Assembly: GCA_015661935.1 (NCBI GenBank)
Contig: DQVD01000129.1
Coordinates: forward strand, 1-5,960
Source of the DNA: Desulfocapsa sulfexigens
Lineage (GTDB): Bacteria; Desulfobacterota; Desulfobulbia; Desulfobulbales; Desulfocapsaceae
DNA: 5,960 nucleotides
Direction of reading: 5' to 3'
The translations under genes were made by a program, and so were the position numbers. Shown piece by piece: positions 5,337-5,960 of this stretch. The notes below the pieces were generated by a model that was not told where the DNA came from, made no database searches, and was given only the letters and a program-made list of their open reading frames with translations. How positions within the stretch are numbered: the stretch's first letter is position 1; the number at the start of each line of letters is the position of its first letter.

Positions 5337-5840
5337 ATGAACAGCAGAAACACGCTATGTTTTGGAATACTTTTCGTCTCTTTGGTATTGTCTGGTTGCA
5401 GTAACAAGAGGGCTGATGAAATACCCGTACCTCCTGAGGACCCTGCAGCCATTGGCCAGGAAGAATCCCTGGAGTCAAAATCAATAGGTGTTATGGAGGG
5501 GAGAACCACTGGCCCCATGCTGCCTGTATATTTTGGGTATGACAGTTATACTATTAGAAATGACCAGGCTCCCCGAATGAAGGTGAATGCTGATTTCCTA
5601 AAAGACAAAGGGCAGCTCAGGATACGGATTGAAGGGAATTGTGATCCGCGGGGAACACGGGAGTATAATCTGGCACTTGGTGAAAAACGTGCTCTTGGGG
5701 CAAAGAAATATCTTATTAATTTAGGTGTTGCATCTGATAGAATTGTTACGGTGAGCCTTGGGGAAGAAAAGATTCTTCTTCATGGTCATGATGAGATGTC
5801 ATGGGCTCAGAATCGTCGGGATGATTTTATTATTGAGTAA
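5337..5840 (+). CDS. pal: Peptidoglycan-associated lipoprotein Pal (OmpA-like)
   Basis: A 167-residue outer-membrane lipoprotein of the Tol-Pal system, which tethers the outer membrane to peptidoglycan during envelope constriction. The signal peptide covers residues 1-20 with lipobox LSGC; C21 would be lipidated. A short acidic, proline-containing linker (about 27-60) leads to the OmpA-like domain (about 62-166). VYFGYDSYTI (64-73) is the usual first strand, and NCDPRGTREYNLALGEKRA (101-119) is the diaminopimelate-binding motif with D103 and R118 as expected ligands. The end, HDEMSWAQNRRDDFII, is typical of Pal. Small departures are YFGYD for YFDFD and GNCD where GHCD or GHAD is usual. Length is normal. 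The start has AGGAGG five bases upstream. tolB and tolQRA are not adjacent here, so pal is transcribed alone in this window. Its TAA stop directly abuts a repeat. Confidence 0.95.
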   Translation: MNSRNTLCFGILFVSLVLSGCSNKRADEIPVPPEDPAAIGQEESLESKSIGVMEGRTTGPMLPVYFGYDSYTIRNDQAPRMKVNADFLKDKGQLRIRIEGNCDPRGTREYNLALGEKRALGAKKYLINLGVASDRIVTVSLGEEKILLHGHDEMSWAQNRRDDFIIE

Positions 5841-5907
5841 GGAACGGAGACGAAATAACTTCCCCATTTATGCATCTCGGCTTCAGGCCATATTGGCTCA
5901 ATCTGAA
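5841..5907. repeat. Half copy of the 607-714 element after pal
   Basis: Positions 5842-5890 match 608-657 at about 45 of 50 aligned bases (one gap), starting with GAACGGAGACGAAATAACTT directly after the pal stop. The inner hairpin continues to 5907: TTCAGGCCA (5882-5890) pairs with TGGC and CTGAA on the right. The second terminal arm is absent, replaced by an unrelated palindrome, so this copy is truncated or recombined and should not move by itself. Confidence 0.7.
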
Positions 5908-5909
5908 TA

Positions 5910-5948
5910 ACGAAAAATCCTCACATAGGCTAGCTATGCTGCGGCTTT
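5910..5948. repeat. Small imperfect palindrome downstream of pal
   Basis: An AAAA-CC-CA-CATAG arm pairs, with one bulge and a few mismatches, to CTATGCTGCGGCTTTT; the core is CATAG (5924-5928) with CTATG (5934-5938). It ends in TTTT, so it could help end pal transcripts, though the stem is not GC-rich. It takes the place where the second arm of the neighbouring inverted-repeat element would be expected. Confidence 0.45.
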
Positions 5949-5960
5949 TAGTGCCTTACA
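5949..5960 (+). repeat. Start of another GTGCCTTACA repeat at the window edge
   Basis: TA followed by GTGCCTTACA matches the first bases of copy B (one mismatch) and the inverted end at 591-606. It probably continues as another copy beyond the window. Only 12 bases are visible. Confidence 0.6.

Noticed and set aside
1..5960. CRISPR array, tRNA, rRNA, prophage or defence genes
   Set aside because: No regularly spaced direct repeats, no cloverleaf or rRNA-like sequence, and none of the five genes belongs to a known defence or phage family.

Overview
The window looks like a chromosomal stretch from an AT-leaning Gram-negative anaerobe, most likely a sulfate- or sulfur-metabolising Desulfobacterota of the Desulfobulbales type. 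The grounds are a PerR-type Fur protein, a short GT35 alpha-glucan phosphorylase, a radical SAM protein of a type I associate with deltaproteobacterial anaerobes, and an outer-membrane Pal lipoprotein. The lineage is an inference from protein style; no marker gene settles it.

Layout: a PerR-like regulator (88-504, minus) with a probable self-operator; a two-gene minus-strand operon of an uncharacterised 142-residue protein (1991-2419) and a radical SAM protein (714-1994) joined by a 4-base GTGA overlap; alpha-glucan phosphorylase (2635-4848, minus); and, divergently, the Pal lipoprotein gene (5337-5840, plus). The five genes do not form one pathway: peroxide sensing, an unknown radical SAM function, glycogen breakdown and envelope integrity lie side by side. 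The 488-base gap at 4849-5336 has no credible gene; it holds a repeat copy, a miniature inverted-repeat element and the pal promoter.

The unusual part is between the genes. Every intergenic gap carries a long imperfect palindrome or short repeat. Two (607-714 and 5079-5211) look like miniature inverted-repeat elements bordered on both sides by TA, and their ends share GAAATAACTT. A 91-base repeat occurs at 1-91 and 4908-4998 at about 91% identity without indels. Its end motif GTGCCTTACAGAAC recurs at 591-604 (inverted) and at the right window edge. Removing 608-714 and one TA restores the same TTAGTGCCTTACAGAAC motif found elsewhere, which supports a real insertion with TA duplication. Several of these repeats start exactly at gene stop codons. 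I see no new multi-gene defence or biosynthetic system. The best leads are this layered family of TA-flanked intergenic elements and the uncharacterised small-protein/radical SAM pair.
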